Below, piece after piece: positions 9,261 through 18,289 of a stretch of DNA of 47,126 nucleotides. Both the position numbers and the translations under genes were made by a program. A model generated the notes under the pieces. The model had not been told where the DNA came from. It ran no database searches and was given only the letters and a program-made list of their open reading frames with translations. The DNA is from an uncultured Paraprevotella sp. (GTDB lineage Bacteria; Bacteroidota; Bacteroidia; Bacteroidales; Bacteroidaceae). The stretch spans positions 1 to 47,126 of the forward strand of contig CALUNJ010000007.1 in NCBI GenBank assembly GCA_944321975.1. The letters are read 5' to 3'. Each line of letters begins with the position of its first letter. Position 1 is the first letter of the stretch.

Positions 9261-10535
9261 TTATTTGTTCCTGATGATGGTTTGCGCACGGTCCGGCCCC
9301 ACGGAAAGAATCGTGATGGGAGTGTCCAGCTCTTTTTCGAGGAAGCTGATGTAGTCTTTGAACGCTTGCGGGAATTGCGCTTCGTCGGTCATGTGCGACA
9401 AGTCTTCTTTCCATCCCGGAAGTTCCTTGTACACAGGTTCGCAGCCTTCGGTGTCAAAAGGCATGTCTGCCGTCAGCACGCCGTCCTTTTTGTAGGCAAT
9501 GCATGCCTTGACCGTGTCGAAGCCGTCGAGCACGTCGCTTTTCATCATGATGAGCTGCGTCACGCCATTGATCATGATGGCATATTTCAGTGCCACGAGG
9601 TCCACCCATCCGCAACGGCGGTTGCGTCCTGTCACCGCGCCGTATTCATGCCCGATTTCGCGGATCTTGTCGCCGGTCTCGTCGAACAGTTCCACCGGGA
9701 ACGGGCCGGATCCCACGCGGGTGCTGTAAGCCTTGAAGATGCCGAACACCTCTCCGACGCATCCCGGCCCGACTCCCAGTCCGGTGCATACGCCGCCGCT
9801 CGTCGTGCTCGAGGAGCTGACGAAGGGGTAGGTGCCGTGGTCGATGTCCAGCATGGTGCCTTGTGCGCCTTCGGCCAGGATGTGTTTGCCCTCCTTCAGG
9901 TAACGGTTGATTTCGATTTCCGTGTCAGTCAGTTGGAAGCCGCGCATGTATTCCACGCCTTCGAGCCATGCTTTTTCTTCTTCGGCGATGTCGTAGTCCG
10001 TGTAGTGCAGGTCTCTCAGGATCTGTTCGTGGCGGGCTTTGAGGGCGGCATATTTTGTTTCAAACGAGTCGAGGATGTCGCCCACGCGGAGTCCGGTGCG
10101 GGCCGCCTTGTCGCTGTAAGTGGGGCCGATGCCCTTGCCCGTGGTGCCCACTTTGGCCTTGCCTTTTGCGGCCTCGTAGGCGCGGTCCAGCACCCGGTGG
10201 GTCGGCAGGATCAGGTGTGCCCTTTTGCTGATGTGCAACCGCCCTTTCAGGTCATAGCCTGCGGCTTCCAGTTCCTTGACCTCGGCCATGAACAAGTCCG
10301 GGGCCAGCACGCATCCGTTTCCGATGATGTTCACCTTTCCGGGGGCGAAAATGCCCGACGGGATGGAGCGCAACACGAACTTTTTGCCGTCGAAGATGAT
10401 GGTGTGTCCGGCGTTCGGGCCGCCGGCAAAGCGAGCCACCACGTCATATTTCGGGGTAAATACATCTACCACTTTCCCTTTGCCTTCGTCGCCAAAGACG
10501 ATTCCCAAAAGGGCGTCAACTTTTCCTTTTTCCAT
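9261..10535 (-). CDS. purA: Adenylosuccinate synthetase
   Basis: PurA joins IMP and aspartate using GTP to form adenylosuccinate, the first committed step from IMP to AMP. The 424-residue product is full length. It has the N-terminal P-loop-like GDEGKGK, the GPNAGHT motif, GTTGKGIGP with the IMP-contacting loop, and EGAQGTMLDIDHGTYPFV. It is transcribed alone on the minus strand from a TAACTTTG -7 box. I see no fur-type regulator beside it. Confidence 0.96.
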   Translation of the reverse strand: MEKGKVDALLGIVFGDEGKGKVVDVFTPKYDVVARFAGGPNAGHTIIFDGKKFVLRSIPSGIFAPGKVNIIGNGCVLAPDLFMAEVKELEAAGYDLKGRLHISKRAHLILPTHRVLDRAYEAAKGKAKVGTTGKGIGPTYSDKAARTGLRVGDILDSFETKYAALKARHEQILRDLHYTDYDIAEEEKAWLEGVEYMRGFQLTDTEIEINRYLKEGKHILAEGAQGTMLDIDHGTYPFVSSSSTTSGGVCTGLGVGPGCVGEVFGIFKAYSTRVGSGPFPVELFDETGDKIREIGHEYGAVTGRNRRCGWVDLVALKYAIMINGVTQLIMMKSDVLDGFDTVKACIAYKKDGVLTADMPFDTEGCEPVYKELPGWKEDLSHMTDEAQFPQAFKDYISFLEKELDTPITILSVGPDRAQTIIRNK

Positions 10536-10568
10536 ATTTCAATCTCAAATTTGTTTTTCCAAACCGCA

Positions 10569-10576
10569 CAAAGTTA
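10569..10576 (-). promoter_or_regulatory. -7 element of purA promoter
   Basis: TAACTTTG on the minus strand, 33 bases before the purA ATG. The -33 region is weak. Confidence 0.5.
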
Positions 10577-10880
10577 ATCTTTTTTTGTGTAAGTAGGGTG
10601 CCGCCCCGCTTGTTTTTTTGTTTTTGTGGTGCGCAAAGGAGGATTTTTGCGGTGCGCTTGGCCGGAAAGGGTTGCCCGAAGGGCTTTGCGTCGTGGGCGG
10701 CAAGAAGTATGTGGTAGCGTAAAGGGGGCGTGGCTATCAACGATGGGACATCCGTGCTTCCCGGCAGGTTCCCGGAAGGCGCGGGTGTCTTTGTCGTGCG
10801 GGCTGCAGGCAAAGGTTATGGCTGCTTTTCTTCGATGCGGCCGGATGGTCGTGGGGATATGTTTTCCACTTCCCCGCAAG
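10577..10880. other. Intergenic region without a recognised gene
   Basis: Between the purA promoter and repeat copy B, several overlapping ORFs exist on both strands, but none shows a recognisable domain or a credible promoter. The region looks non-coding. Confidence 0.5.
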
Positions 10881-10885
10881 TCCAT

Positions 10886-11065
10886 ATTGTCCTATTTTTG
10901 AAGTGGTCTTTATTCTGTTGATAACCAATAAAATGAAAGACCTTCCGGGAAGCCTGGGTTTTTCTCAAGCGATTCACATTTTTTTCGCTTGAGAAAAAAA
11001 TGTGAATCGCTTGAGGGGAATTTGCCTTCCTCTTGAGGCCGGTTTTGTCCTGGCCGCTGCTTCCT
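10886..11065 (+). repeat. Dispersed palindromic repeat, copy B
   Basis: The centre is a perfect inverted repeat with 23-base arms. CTCAAGCGATTCACATTTTTTTC begins at 10964, its complement ends at 11015, and the loop is six bases (GCTTGA). The left flank, from GTCCTATTTTTGAAG to AACCAATAAAATGAAAG, and the right flank, GCCTTCCTCTTGAGG...TTTTGTCCT, match those of copy C. The element therefore extends well beyond the palindrome to about 180 bases. It lies between purA and the AlkD-like gene and contains no gene. Confidence 0.85.
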
Positions 11066-11140
11066 CTTTCCTCCTCGCGAGGCAGTGGGGACGCCTCCGC
11101 TTTCGGCATCGCCAAGGCTTGGGGCATCCACAGGGCATTT

Positions 11141-11749
11141 CTACAGTCCCAACTCTTCCCGCAGGACGGTTTCTCCTTCCTGGCCGGCCGTTTCGTCCAG
11201 TGTTTGGTATTTCTGTATGGCGGCCACGGCTGCCCGGCGGACAGTTGCCGGGCCGTGGAGCGCGGTGCGTGCCTGGTCGAGAAATTCGTCGGCCGACCGC
11301 GGGTTGGGTTGCATGCCTTGCATGAACAGGCGTGCCAGCACCAGGTAGCCGCAGACTTGGAACATGTCTTCCTCGCGGGCGATCCATTCGTAGGCTTTCT
11401 CCGAGGCATACGGGAGCCGGCAGAACAGGTTGAGCACGGTGTGTTGCGCGACTTCCACCGTGGGCATCTGTTCCACCCAGATGTCGGCGATTTCCGGATA
11501 GAACGAGTCCAGGGGCTGGAGCATGGCGGCCAGCAGTTTGCATTCGCGGATGTCTTCCTTCCACAGGGCTTGGGCCAGGCTGTGGTCTGCGGGATAGGTT
11601 TGGGCGATTTCCCTGAGCCGGGGAATCTCGACGCCGAAGTTGAGTTTGTATTTCATGCCGTTTTCCCGCATGTAGGCCGAGGCCACGCCGTTCATGGACA
11701 GGCGCAGGTCGGTTTTGATTTTTCTGAGCGTTTCTTGAGTGTCCATCAT
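11141..11749 (-). CDS. DNA alkylation repair enzyme-like protein (AlkD/HEAT-like)
   Basis: The 202-residue protein resembles the DNA alkylation repair (AlkC/AlkD-like, PF08713) family: all-helical, with tandem HEAT-like helices and tryptophans in the W-K-E-D and I-W-V-E segments. Family members excise alkylated bases, but I cannot confirm the catalytic aspartate or DNA-binding tryptophans by eye, so the activity is inferred. It is shorter than the typical 220-240 residues. Its ATG (11747-11749) overlaps the stop of the DPP III gene (ATGA). An in-frame second ATG follows directly, and the reading frame is coupled to the peptidase gene. Confidence 0.75.
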   Translation of the reverse strand: MMDTQETLRKIKTDLRLSMNGVASAYMRENGMKYKLNFGVEIPRLREIAQTYPADHSLAQALWKEDIRECKLLAAMLQPLDSFYPEIADIWVEQMPTVEVAQHTVLNLFCRLPYASEKAYEWIAREEDMFQVCGYLVLARLFMQGMQPNPRSADEFLDQARTALHGPATVRRAAVAAIQKYQTLDETAGQEGETVLREELGL

Positions 11750-13731
11750 TCGTTCTGGTAAGGTAGTGTGGCATAATCCCGGCTGTAGCGCAGCATCTGT
11801 GCGTCGTAGGCTTCGCCGTAGGAGACTTCGACGTCCTCAATGCGGCCTTGTGCGTCGTAGACGGGCGTGTAAACCGGGTTGATAAATCCTTTGTAGGGCG
11901 ACAGGTGCAGGGCACGGTAACGGGCCAGTACTTCGCTGTGGAGGGCGGGGTCGATTTTGATGGCGTAGCGTTCCACGAGATTGCGCGCGGCCTCATAGTC
12001 TCCTTCGCTCTTGATGCGCTGTATTTCGCGCAGCAACTGCCCGAAAAGCCCGCGCAGCTTTCCGTAGTCGTTGATGCGCACGTAGGTCTTCCCGTCGTGG
12101 ACGGTCATTTCCGCCACGCGGTCGGCCTTCCCTTGTTCGAATGCCCAGCGGGCAATGAGCGCACGGTTGCGCATGTGGGCTTCCTCGATGTCTTTGCCCG
12201 GCTCGATGCGCACCAGCTGGGTGAGCAACCCGTTCATCATGTAGCCGTAGTATTCCGCCTTATAGGCTTCCCCGTCGGGGGTCAGCCCCAGCTCCGTCAG
12301 TTTGGGGTCGGGCAGGTAGTATAGCCCGAAGAGGTCGGCGCGCGCTTCCTCTATGGTGGCTCCGTAGGCCTTCAGCGCGTCGGGGTCCACGCCGGGCAGG
12401 AGCCGGCCGCTTCCGTGCCCCAGGCATTCGTGGAGGTCGGTGTGAAGGTCGTCGCATTCGTCCTGGTAGCGGTCGAGCAGTTCCTGGGTGGCCTCGTCCA
12501 CGACAAATTCTTTTTGGAACCCGTTGCCGCGTGCGGCTTTGTTGTAGGCGTCGGTCAGGTTCCCTATGGTGACGCTCTTGCTGCCGTATTCCGCCCTCAC
12601 CCAGTTGGAGTTGGGCAGGTTGATGCCGATGGCCGAGGCGGGGTAGAGGTCTCCGCCGAGGATGGCAGCCTTGATGACCTTGGCCGACACTCCCTTGCAG
12701 ACGGTTTTCTTGAAGCGTCCGTCCACGGGCGAGTGGTCTTCGAACCACTGTGCGTTGGCGCTTAGCTTTTCCGTGCGCGCCGTGGCCTCCGCGTCCTTGA
12801 AGTTGGCGTAGCCTTCCCAGCTGGCCTTCAGTCCGAGCGGGTCGCCGTAGGTCTCCGTGAATCCGTTGGTGAAGTCGACGATGCTTCCCGTTTCCTGCAC
12901 CCAAAGGATGGTGTATTCGTCGAAGGTGTGCAGGTCCCCCGTGTGGTAAAACTCGATGAGCTTCCTGAGGACGGCCGCCTGCTGCGGGGTTTCTGCCACG
13001 GCCGCGGCCTTTTCCAGCCAATAGACGATGCGCCGGATGGCCGGTCCATACATGCCGTCGGCTTTCCAGGTCTTTTCTTCCAGGCGTCCGTCTTGGTTCT
13101 TCACGAGGAGGCTGTTCATGCCGTACATGACCGGCCGCCGTGGGTCGCCTTGTGCTTTCTGGCAGGCATAGAACGCTTCGGCTTCGGCCTGTGTCAGGCC
13201 TTCCCCGTAATAGTGGCAGGCGGAAGTCCGGATGAGGTCTTCCCCGTCGGCCTGGTTGACCCTTTTGGGCATGACCGAGGGGTCGAAAATCACCGGCGCC
13301 AGCATTTCGCACAGTTCCCGCGCCGTCTGCCCTTCGGCCAACGGGAGCTTTTCGGGCGGCACTTGTTCCAGTGCCTGGCGGAAGAAGGCCTCGCTGAATC
13401 CGGGCTTGAACTTTCCGCATCCGTAGTGGTGGTGTATTCCGTTGGAAAACCACACCCGTTTCTGGTAGACCACGAAAGCCTTGAAGTCGTCGGTATCCCG
13501 GTCTCCGGGATAATCCGTATAGATGGTTTCCAGTGTCCGGCGTATGCTCAGGTTGTATTTCCCGTTCTGGTCCCACAAGATGTCCCTGCCGGAGAGCGCC
13601 GCTTCGGAGAGGTAGTAGACCAGCGCCTTGCGGGCCGGGGTGAGGCATTCGAAGCCGTCCACCCGGTAGCGGAGCATTTGAATGTCCGCGAACTGTTCGT
13701 CTTGATAAGCAAATTTCTCTTCTGTTTGCAT
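11746..13731 (-). CDS. Dipeptidyl-peptidase III (M49 zinc metallopeptidase)
   Basis: DPP III releases dipeptides from the N termini of short peptides. The zinc site is clear: HECLGH at residues 434-439, with the second motif EEARAD at 461-466 giving the third ligand. HECLGH, rather than the eukaryotic HELLGH hexapeptide form, is the version known from Bacteroides DPP III. At 661 residues the protein is of the usual length. No signal peptide is evident from this start, so it probably acts in the cytoplasm. It forms a two-gene unit with the AlkD-like gene downstream. Confidence 0.93.
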   Translation of the reverse strand: MQTEEKFAYQDEQFADIQMLRYRVDGFECLTPARKALVYYLSEAALSGRDILWDQNGKYNLSIRRTLETIYTDYPGDRDTDDFKAFVVYQKRVWFSNGIHHHYGCGKFKPGFSEAFFRQALEQVPPEKLPLAEGQTARELCEMLAPVIFDPSVMPKRVNQADGEDLIRTSACHYYGEGLTQAEAEAFYACQKAQGDPRRPVMYGMNSLLVKNQDGRLEEKTWKADGMYGPAIRRIVYWLEKAAAVAETPQQAAVLRKLIEFYHTGDLHTFDEYTILWVQETGSIVDFTNGFTETYGDPLGLKASWEGYANFKDAEATARTEKLSANAQWFEDHSPVDGRFKKTVCKGVSAKVIKAAILGGDLYPASAIGINLPNSNWVRAEYGSKSVTIGNLTDAYNKAARGNGFQKEFVVDEATQELLDRYQDECDDLHTDLHECLGHGSGRLLPGVDPDALKAYGATIEEARADLFGLYYLPDPKLTELGLTPDGEAYKAEYYGYMMNGLLTQLVRIEPGKDIEEAHMRNRALIARWAFEQGKADRVAEMTVHDGKTYVRINDYGKLRGLFGQLLREIQRIKSEGDYEAARNLVERYAIKIDPALHSEVLARYRALHLSPYKGFINPVYTPVYDAQGRIEDVEVSYGEAYDAQMLRYSRDYATLPYQNE

Positions 13732-13756
13732 GACTTGGTTTCTGAATGGAGTTAAA

Positions 13757-13790
13757 CAAAAAAGGGATATATCGCTTGGATGTATCCCCT
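13757..13790 (-). terminator. Terminator of the AraC-type gene
   Basis: Read on the minus strand, GGGATACA pairs with TATATCCC around an eight- to nine-base loop, followed by TTTTTT. It lies 35 bases after the regulator's stop and just upstream of the DPP III start. Confidence 0.6.
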
Positions 13791-13825
13791 TTGTGTATCA
13801 AACAAAATAAAGTTCTCTTTCCTGT

Positions 13826-14263
13826 TTATCCTTTCATGGTTTCTTTCTCTTTGGCGAGATGTTCCATGCGGTAGCCGCGTGGGGTGGTTCCTAATATCTT
13901 ATAAAATGCGGCATAGAAGGATTGGCGGTTGGCAAATCCGACCATGGCTGAAATTTCCTCCATAGTCTTGTCCAAATACCGTTTGTCGGTCAGCAGGTAT
14001 TGGGCATCTTTGATGCGGTACTCGTTGACCAGGCTGGAATAGTTCTGATGGAACCGGATGTTGACCACGGCACTGATGTAGCGCGTGTTGGTGTTCAACT
14101 CCTCGGCCAGTTTTTTCGCGGAATAACTCGGATCGCGGTATTTCTTGTCGACCACGAACACTTTTAGGATTTTTTCATACAATTCGTCTACCAGCTCGGC
14201 TCTTACTAAGGAACGGTAGGCAGCATTTTTTTCTTTTCTTTCTGTTAAATTATACTTTCCCAT
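13826..14263 (-). CDS. Short AraC-type helix-turn-helix regulator
   Basis: At 145 residues this is a DNA-binding domain with almost no sensor. Two helix-turn-helix units are visible: SAKKLAEELNTNTRYISAVVN (about 48-68) and the AraC signature region MEEISAMVGFANRQSFYAAFYKILGTTPRGYR (about 101-132). Such regulators act as simple DNA-binding activators or repressors, or take input from a partner protein. It has its own terminator. Its targets are unknown, but the DPP III gene downstream and the divergent recQ are candidates by position only. Confidence 0.88.
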   Translation of the reverse strand: MGKYNLTERKEKNAAYRSLVRAELVDELYEKILKVFVVDKKYRDPSYSAKKLAEELNTNTRYISAVVNIRFHQNYSSLVNEYRIKDAQYLLTDKRYLDKTMEEISAMVGFANRQSFYAAFYKILGTTPRGYRMEHLAKEKETMKG

Positions 14264-14416
14264 ACAGCTTGATTGTTTTCGTCAAGAAAATAATCTTTCC
14301 TCTTTCTGCCCCTGTTGATGGATTGATTACTCTTTTCGATTTCCTTATTGTGTGCAAAAATCGTGTTTTTTTATTTCTTATACAAGCCTATTCAATTAAA
14401 AGATGCAAAAAAGGTG

Positions 14417-14424
14417 TATCTTTG
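14417..14424 (+). promoter_or_regulatory. -7 element of second recQ promoter
   Basis: TATCTTTG, 32 bases before the ATG at 14457. The -33 box is not obvious. Confidence 0.55.
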
Positions 14425-14456
14425 TGGGATTTTAAGCGAGAACAATAGGAATATTT

Positions 14457-16313
14457 ATGCAGAATATCTTAAAGAGGTACTTTGGCTTCTCTTCTTTCCG
14501 TCCGTTGCAGGCTGAAATCATCCGTGCCGTGTTGGCCGGGAAAGACGTGCTGGTGCTGATGCCGACGGGCGGCGGGAAGAGCCTGTGCTACCAGGTGCCG
14601 GCCTTGATGCGCGAGGGGACGGCGGTCGTGGTGTCTCCTCTGATTTCTTTAATGAAAGACCAGGTGGAAGGCATGGCGGCCAACGGCATCCCGGCAGCCG
14701 CCCTGAACAGCATGAACGACGAAGCGGAGAACCTGCGCATACGGGCGGCTTGCGTGCGCGGGGAGTTGAAGTTGCTTTACGTTTCGCCGGAACGCCTGGT
14801 GGCGGAGCTTCCTTATCTGATGAGGGACATGAAGGTGTCGCTGTTTGCCGTGGACGAGGCGCACTGCATTTCCCAGTGGGGGCATGACTTCCGTCCGGAA
14901 TACGCCCAGCTCGGCGCGTTGCGCCAGACGTTTCCCGGGGTGCCGGTCATCGCCCTGACCGCCACGGCCGACCGGTTGACGCGGGAGGACATCCGGAAGC
15001 AGTTGAAGCTGTCCGACCCGGCCGTGTTCGTGTCGTCTTTCGACCGTCCGAATTTGAGCCTGGACGTGAGGCGGGGCTATCAGAAAAAGGAGAAGGACCG
15101 GGCCATCCTTTCCATCATAGCCCGCCACCGGGACGATTGCGGGATTATATATTGTATGAGCAAGAAAAACACGGAGAGCGTGGCCGACATGCTCATGGGG
15201 CATGGCATCGTGGCCGCGGCCTATCATGCGGGTCTTCCGGCGGAAGAACGCGAAAGGGTGCAGGACGATTTCATCCACGACCGCATACAGGTGGTGTGTG
15301 CCACGGTGGCTTTCGGAATGGGGATTGACAAGTCCGATGTGCGTTTTGTCATCCACTACAATTTGCCGAAGAGCATTGAGGGCTTTTACCAGGAAATCGG
15401 CCGTGCGGGGCGCGACGGCTTGCCGGCTGAAACCGTGTTGTTTTATTCCATGGCCGATTTGGTGCAGCTGTCCAAGTTCGCTCAGGAAAGCGGGCAACGC
15501 GAGATCAACACGGAGAAACTGAGGCGGATGCAGGAGTACGCCGAGTCCGATGTGTGCCGCCGCCGTATTTTGTTGAATTATTTTGGCGAACCGGCTGATA
15601 CGGATTGCGGAAACTGTGATGTGTGCAAGAATCCGCCGAAACGGTTTGACGGCACGGTGCTGGCACAGAAAGCCTTGAGTGCCATTGTGCGCACCCGCCA
15701 GCAGGCAGGTGCGGGGACTGTGACAGACATCCTTCGGGGAAATTTCAGCGCGGAAGTGGTGAAGTGTCATTACGGGGACTTGAAGACCTTCGGGGTGGGA
15801 CGCGATGTGCCGGCAAGGGACTGGCGCGACTATCTGATGCAGATGCTCCAGAACGGGCTTTTCGAGATTGCCTATGACGAAGGAAACCATTTGAAACTGA
15901 CCGATGCCGGGCGTCAGGTGCTCTACGACGGACGAAGGGTGGAACTGGCCGTGGTGCGCAAGGAGGAACCACGCCCGGCGGGGCGCAGGCTGAGGCCGTT
16001 GCGTTCCGCCGCAGTGCCTGTGGGGCCGGGGAGCGCAGTGCCTGAAGGGGAAATGCCGCCTCGCCGGAAGGAACTTTTCGAGGCTTTGCGCCTTTTGCGC
16101 AAGCGGTTGGCTGACGCGCAAGGTTTCCCTCCCTATATCGTGATGTCCGACAAAGTGTTGCAGAATCTGTGCGAGGCTTGCCCCATGACGGTGGAAGCCT
16201 TTGGCGAGGTGAGCGGCATCGGCGAGTTTAAGAAGGAAAGGTATGGGAAAGATTTTGTGGAGGTGATCCGCCGTTACGTTGAGGCCGGGACGGCAAGGCA
16301 GGGGGAGAAATAG
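14457..16313 (+). CDS. recQ: ATP-dependent DNA helicase RecQ (second paralogue)
   Basis: This 618-residue RecQ has the E. coli RecQ layout: Walker A GGGKS (38-42), DEAH (133-136) with CISQWGHDFRPEY, the C-terminal helicase motif QEIGRAGRDG, a zinc site C-x-C-N-x-C region (NCDVCKNPPK), a winged helix and a C-terminal HRDC domain with VSGIGEFKKERYG. It lacks the acidic tail of the longer RecQ 8 kb away. The two proteins share family motifs but have clearly diverged, so this is not a recent duplication. It has its own promoter. Confidence 0.95.
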   Translation: MQNILKRYFGFSSFRPLQAEIIRAVLAGKDVLVLMPTGGGKSLCYQVPALMREGTAVVVSPLISLMKDQVEGMAANGIPAAALNSMNDEAENLRIRAACVRGELKLLYVSPERLVAELPYLMRDMKVSLFAVDEAHCISQWGHDFRPEYAQLGALRQTFPGVPVIALTATADRLTREDIRKQLKLSDPAVFVSSFDRPNLSLDVRRGYQKKEKDRAILSIIARHRDDCGIIYCMSKKNTESVADMLMGHGIVAAAYHAGLPAEERERVQDDFIHDRIQVVCATVAFGMGIDKSDVRFVIHYNLPKSIEGFYQEIGRAGRDGLPAETVLFYSMADLVQLSKFAQESGQREINTEKLRRMQEYAESDVCRRRILLNYFGEPADTDCGNCDVCKNPPKRFDGTVLAQKALSAIVRTRQQAGAGTVTDILRGNFSAEVVKCHYGDLKTFGVGRDVPARDWRDYLMQMLQNGLFEIAYDEGNHLKLTDAGRQVLYDGRRVELAVVRKEEPRPAGRRLRPLRSAAVPVGPGSAVPEGEMPPRRKELFEALRLLRKRLADAQGFPPYIVMSDKVLQNLCEACPMTVEAFGEVSGIGEFKKERYGKDFVEVIRRYVEAGTARQGEK

Positions 16314-16486
16314 GATGGATATGCCGCCTTCCGCATGAGGCTGTCCCTTCTCTTGCTTTATTTGGCCTTGGGGTGCAGGAAAGTCGGAAGCAGGGGCACA
16401 CCCTCACCTTGCAGAAAGGCATTTCTTTCCGCCTGTGATTTCCAAGCCAAGTCCAGCTTGCCCCTATGGGGGCTCCTGCAGGAGGG

Positions 16487-16897
16487 TCAGTCTTTGGGAA
16501 GGTTGAGTTCGTCTACGTGCAGGTCGATGTCGAAGTCGAAGTCTTGCGAGCCTTTGCCTTCTTCGGGTTGCGCCGTGGTGGCCTGGGTGCTTTGCCCCAT
16601 GCCCGGTTGTGTTGAACGGATAAAACGGACAGCTTCTTCCAATCCTTCGAGGAAATGGTCGAAGTCCTCTTGGTAGAGGAATATCTTATGTTTTTCATAT
16701 GTGACGGCCGGAGAGTCGGCATCGCCGCTCACGACCTTCTTGCTTTCAGTCACGGCAATGAACAACTCGTCTTTCCGGTTTCTCTTTACGTCCACATAAT
16801 AAATACGTTTGCCCGCTTTGATGGATTTTGAAAACACAATGTCCTTCTCTTTGTCGCCTTCCATGCTTTTCTTTAAATCTTCCATTTTTGCGTCCAT
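16487..16897 (-). CDS. PUR-family DNA/RNA-binding protein (DUF3276)
   Basis: The 136-residue protein belongs to the bacterial PUR-alpha-like family, which binds single-stranded nucleic acid through a beta-beta-beta-beta-alpha fold. The PUR unit covers about residues 20-95, including IYYVDVKRNRKDELFIAVTESKK and the helix with EDFDHFLEGLEEAVRFI. A low-complexity linker and a very acidic tail (DFDFDIDLHVDEL) follow. It is divergent from nusB. Its target and role in this phylum are unknown. Confidence 0.88.
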   Translation of the reverse strand: MDAKMEDLKKSMEGDKEKDIVFSKSIKAGKRIYYVDVKRNRKDELFIAVTESKKVVSGDADSPAVTYEKHKIFLYQEDFDHFLEGLEEAVRFIRSTQPGMGQSTQATTAQPEEGKGSQDFDFDIDLHVDELNLPKD

Positions 16898-16985
16898 ATA
16901 AAATATCAGGCTTCAAAATTGCAGATATTTTTCAAAACTTCCAAAAAAAAACAGAAAAAGATAGGATTTATCCCTGCAAAATCTG

Positions 16986-16993
16986 TATTTTTG
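16986..16993 (+). promoter_or_regulatory. -7 element of nusB operon promoter
   Basis: TATTTTTG, 22 bases upstream of the nusB ATG, in the intergenic region shared with the divergent PUR gene. Confidence 0.5.
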
Positions 16994-17015
16994 CACCGCG
17001 ATTGTATATTTTGAT

Positions 17016-17948
17016 ATGATAAACAGGGAAGTCATACGTTTGAAAGTTGTGCAAATCACTTATGCTTATTACCAAAATGGCGGTAAAAACATAGATACGG
17101 CCGAGAAAGAGCTGTTCTTCAGCTTGGGGAAAGCCTACGATTTGTACCATTATTTGTTGATGTTGATGGTGGAGGTGAACCGGATTGCCGAGCGGGCAGT
17201 GGAAACGGCGCAGAACCGGTATAACCGCATACACGTAGGAGAGAAGCCCAGCACGAAGTTTGTCGACAACCGTTTTATCCGGCAGCTGGAGGTCAACAAG
17301 CAATTGTTGGAATTCCGCGAGTCGCAAAAGAAAAACTGGGCCAACGAAGAAGACTTTGTCCGTTCATTGTATAAGAAAGTCATAGAGACGGATTACTATC
17401 AGGAGTACATGGCTTCTGCGGAGTCTTCGTATGCGGAAGACCGTGAACTGTGGCGCAAGATATACAAGAACCTGATCTGCAATAACGAGGATTTGGACTC
17501 GCTGTTGGAGGACATGAGCTTGTATTGGAACGATGACAAGTTCATCGTGGACACTTTCGTGCTGAAGACCATCAAGCGTTTTGAGGAGGAAAAGGGTGCC
17601 GACCAGGAATTGTTGCCCGAGTTCAAGGATGAAGAAGACAGGGACTTCGCCCATAGGCTGTTCCGCAACACCTTGCTCAACGCGGACTACTACCGGAAAC
17701 TGATCAGTGAGAACACCAAAAATTGGGAATTTAACCGGATTGCCCTGATGGACTTGGTGATCATGCAGATAGCGTTGGCGGAGATTGTCACGTTCCCCAA
17801 CATCCCCCTGAGCGTGTCGTTGAACGAATATGTGGATATTGCCAAGATTTACAGTACGCCACGTAGCGGCGCATACGTGAACGGTTTGCTGGATGTGATA
17901 GCCAAAAGGCTCATTGCGGAGAAGAAGATTTCTAAAATATCTATTTAA
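17016..17948 (+). CDS. nusB: Transcription antitermination factor NusB (long form)
   Basis: NusB binds boxA RNA with NusE to support antitermination on rRNA operons. The C-terminal third (about 200-305) is the recognisable NusB fold: FAHRLFRNTLLN, NRIALMDLVIMQIALAEI, and LSVSLNEYVDIAKIYSTPRSGAYVNGLLDVIAKRL. At 310 residues it is about twice the length of E. coli NusB (139). The extra N-terminal helical region is a known Bacteroidetes feature. It leads a four-gene operon with gaps of 14, 6 and 0 bases. Confidence 0.93.
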   Translation: MINREVIRLKVVQITYAYYQNGGKNIDTAEKELFFSLGKAYDLYHYLLMLMVEVNRIAERAVETAQNRYNRIHVGEKPSTKFVDNRFIRQLEVNKQLLEFRESQKKNWANEEDFVRSLYKKVIETDYYQEYMASAESSYAEDRELWRKIYKNLICNNEDLDSLLEDMSLYWNDDKFIVDTFVLKTIKRFEEEKGADQELLPEFKDEEDRDFAHRLFRNTLLNADYYRKLISENTKNWEFNRIALMDLVIMQIALAEIVTFPNIPLSVSLNEYVDIAKIYSTPRSGAYVNGLLDVIAKRLIAEKKISKISI

Positions 17949-17962
17949 AAAACAGTAGAACA

Positions 17963-18283
17963 ATGAATTTATTGACTATTTTATTGCAAGCCCAGAGCGG
18001 CGGCGGGATGTCGATGATCATCATGATGGTGGCCATCTTTGCCATCATGTATTTCTTCATGATCCGTCCCCAAAACAAGAAACAGAAAGAAATCCAGAAG
18101 TTCAGGAACAGCATCGTGCCGGGCACCGACGTGGTGACGGCAGGCGGGATTTATGGCAAGGTAAAGGAAGTGAACGACATGGACAACACGCTGATGATCG
18201 AAATCGCTTCGGGAGTGAAAATCAAGATCGCCAAGAATTCCGTATACGCAAGTGTGCCGACCGACACGGCTTCCGGAAAGTAA
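17963..18283 (+). CDS. yajC: Preprotein translocase accessory subunit YajC
   Basis: This is a single-span inner-membrane protein associated with SecDF-YajC and the Sec translocon. The 106-residue product has a short N terminus, one transmembrane helix (about 16-34, MSMIIMMVAIFAIMYFFMI), the diagnostic RPQNKKQKE right after it, and a small cytoplasmic domain with TAGGIYGKV. It sits 14 bases after nusB in the same operon. Confidence 0.95.
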   Translation: MNLLTILLQAQSGGGMSMIIMMVAIFAIMYFFMIRPQNKKQKEIQKFRNSIVPGTDVVTAGGIYGKVKEVNDMDNTLMIEIASGVKIKIAKNSVYASVPTDTASGK

Positions 18284-18289
18284 CCTGAA

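Noticed and set aside
10816-11996. Long overlapping ORFs across repeat copy B and the AlkD/DPP III genes
   Set aside because: These are shadow frames of the real genes and of the repeat; arginine- and proline-rich composition is typical of antisense or shifted frames.
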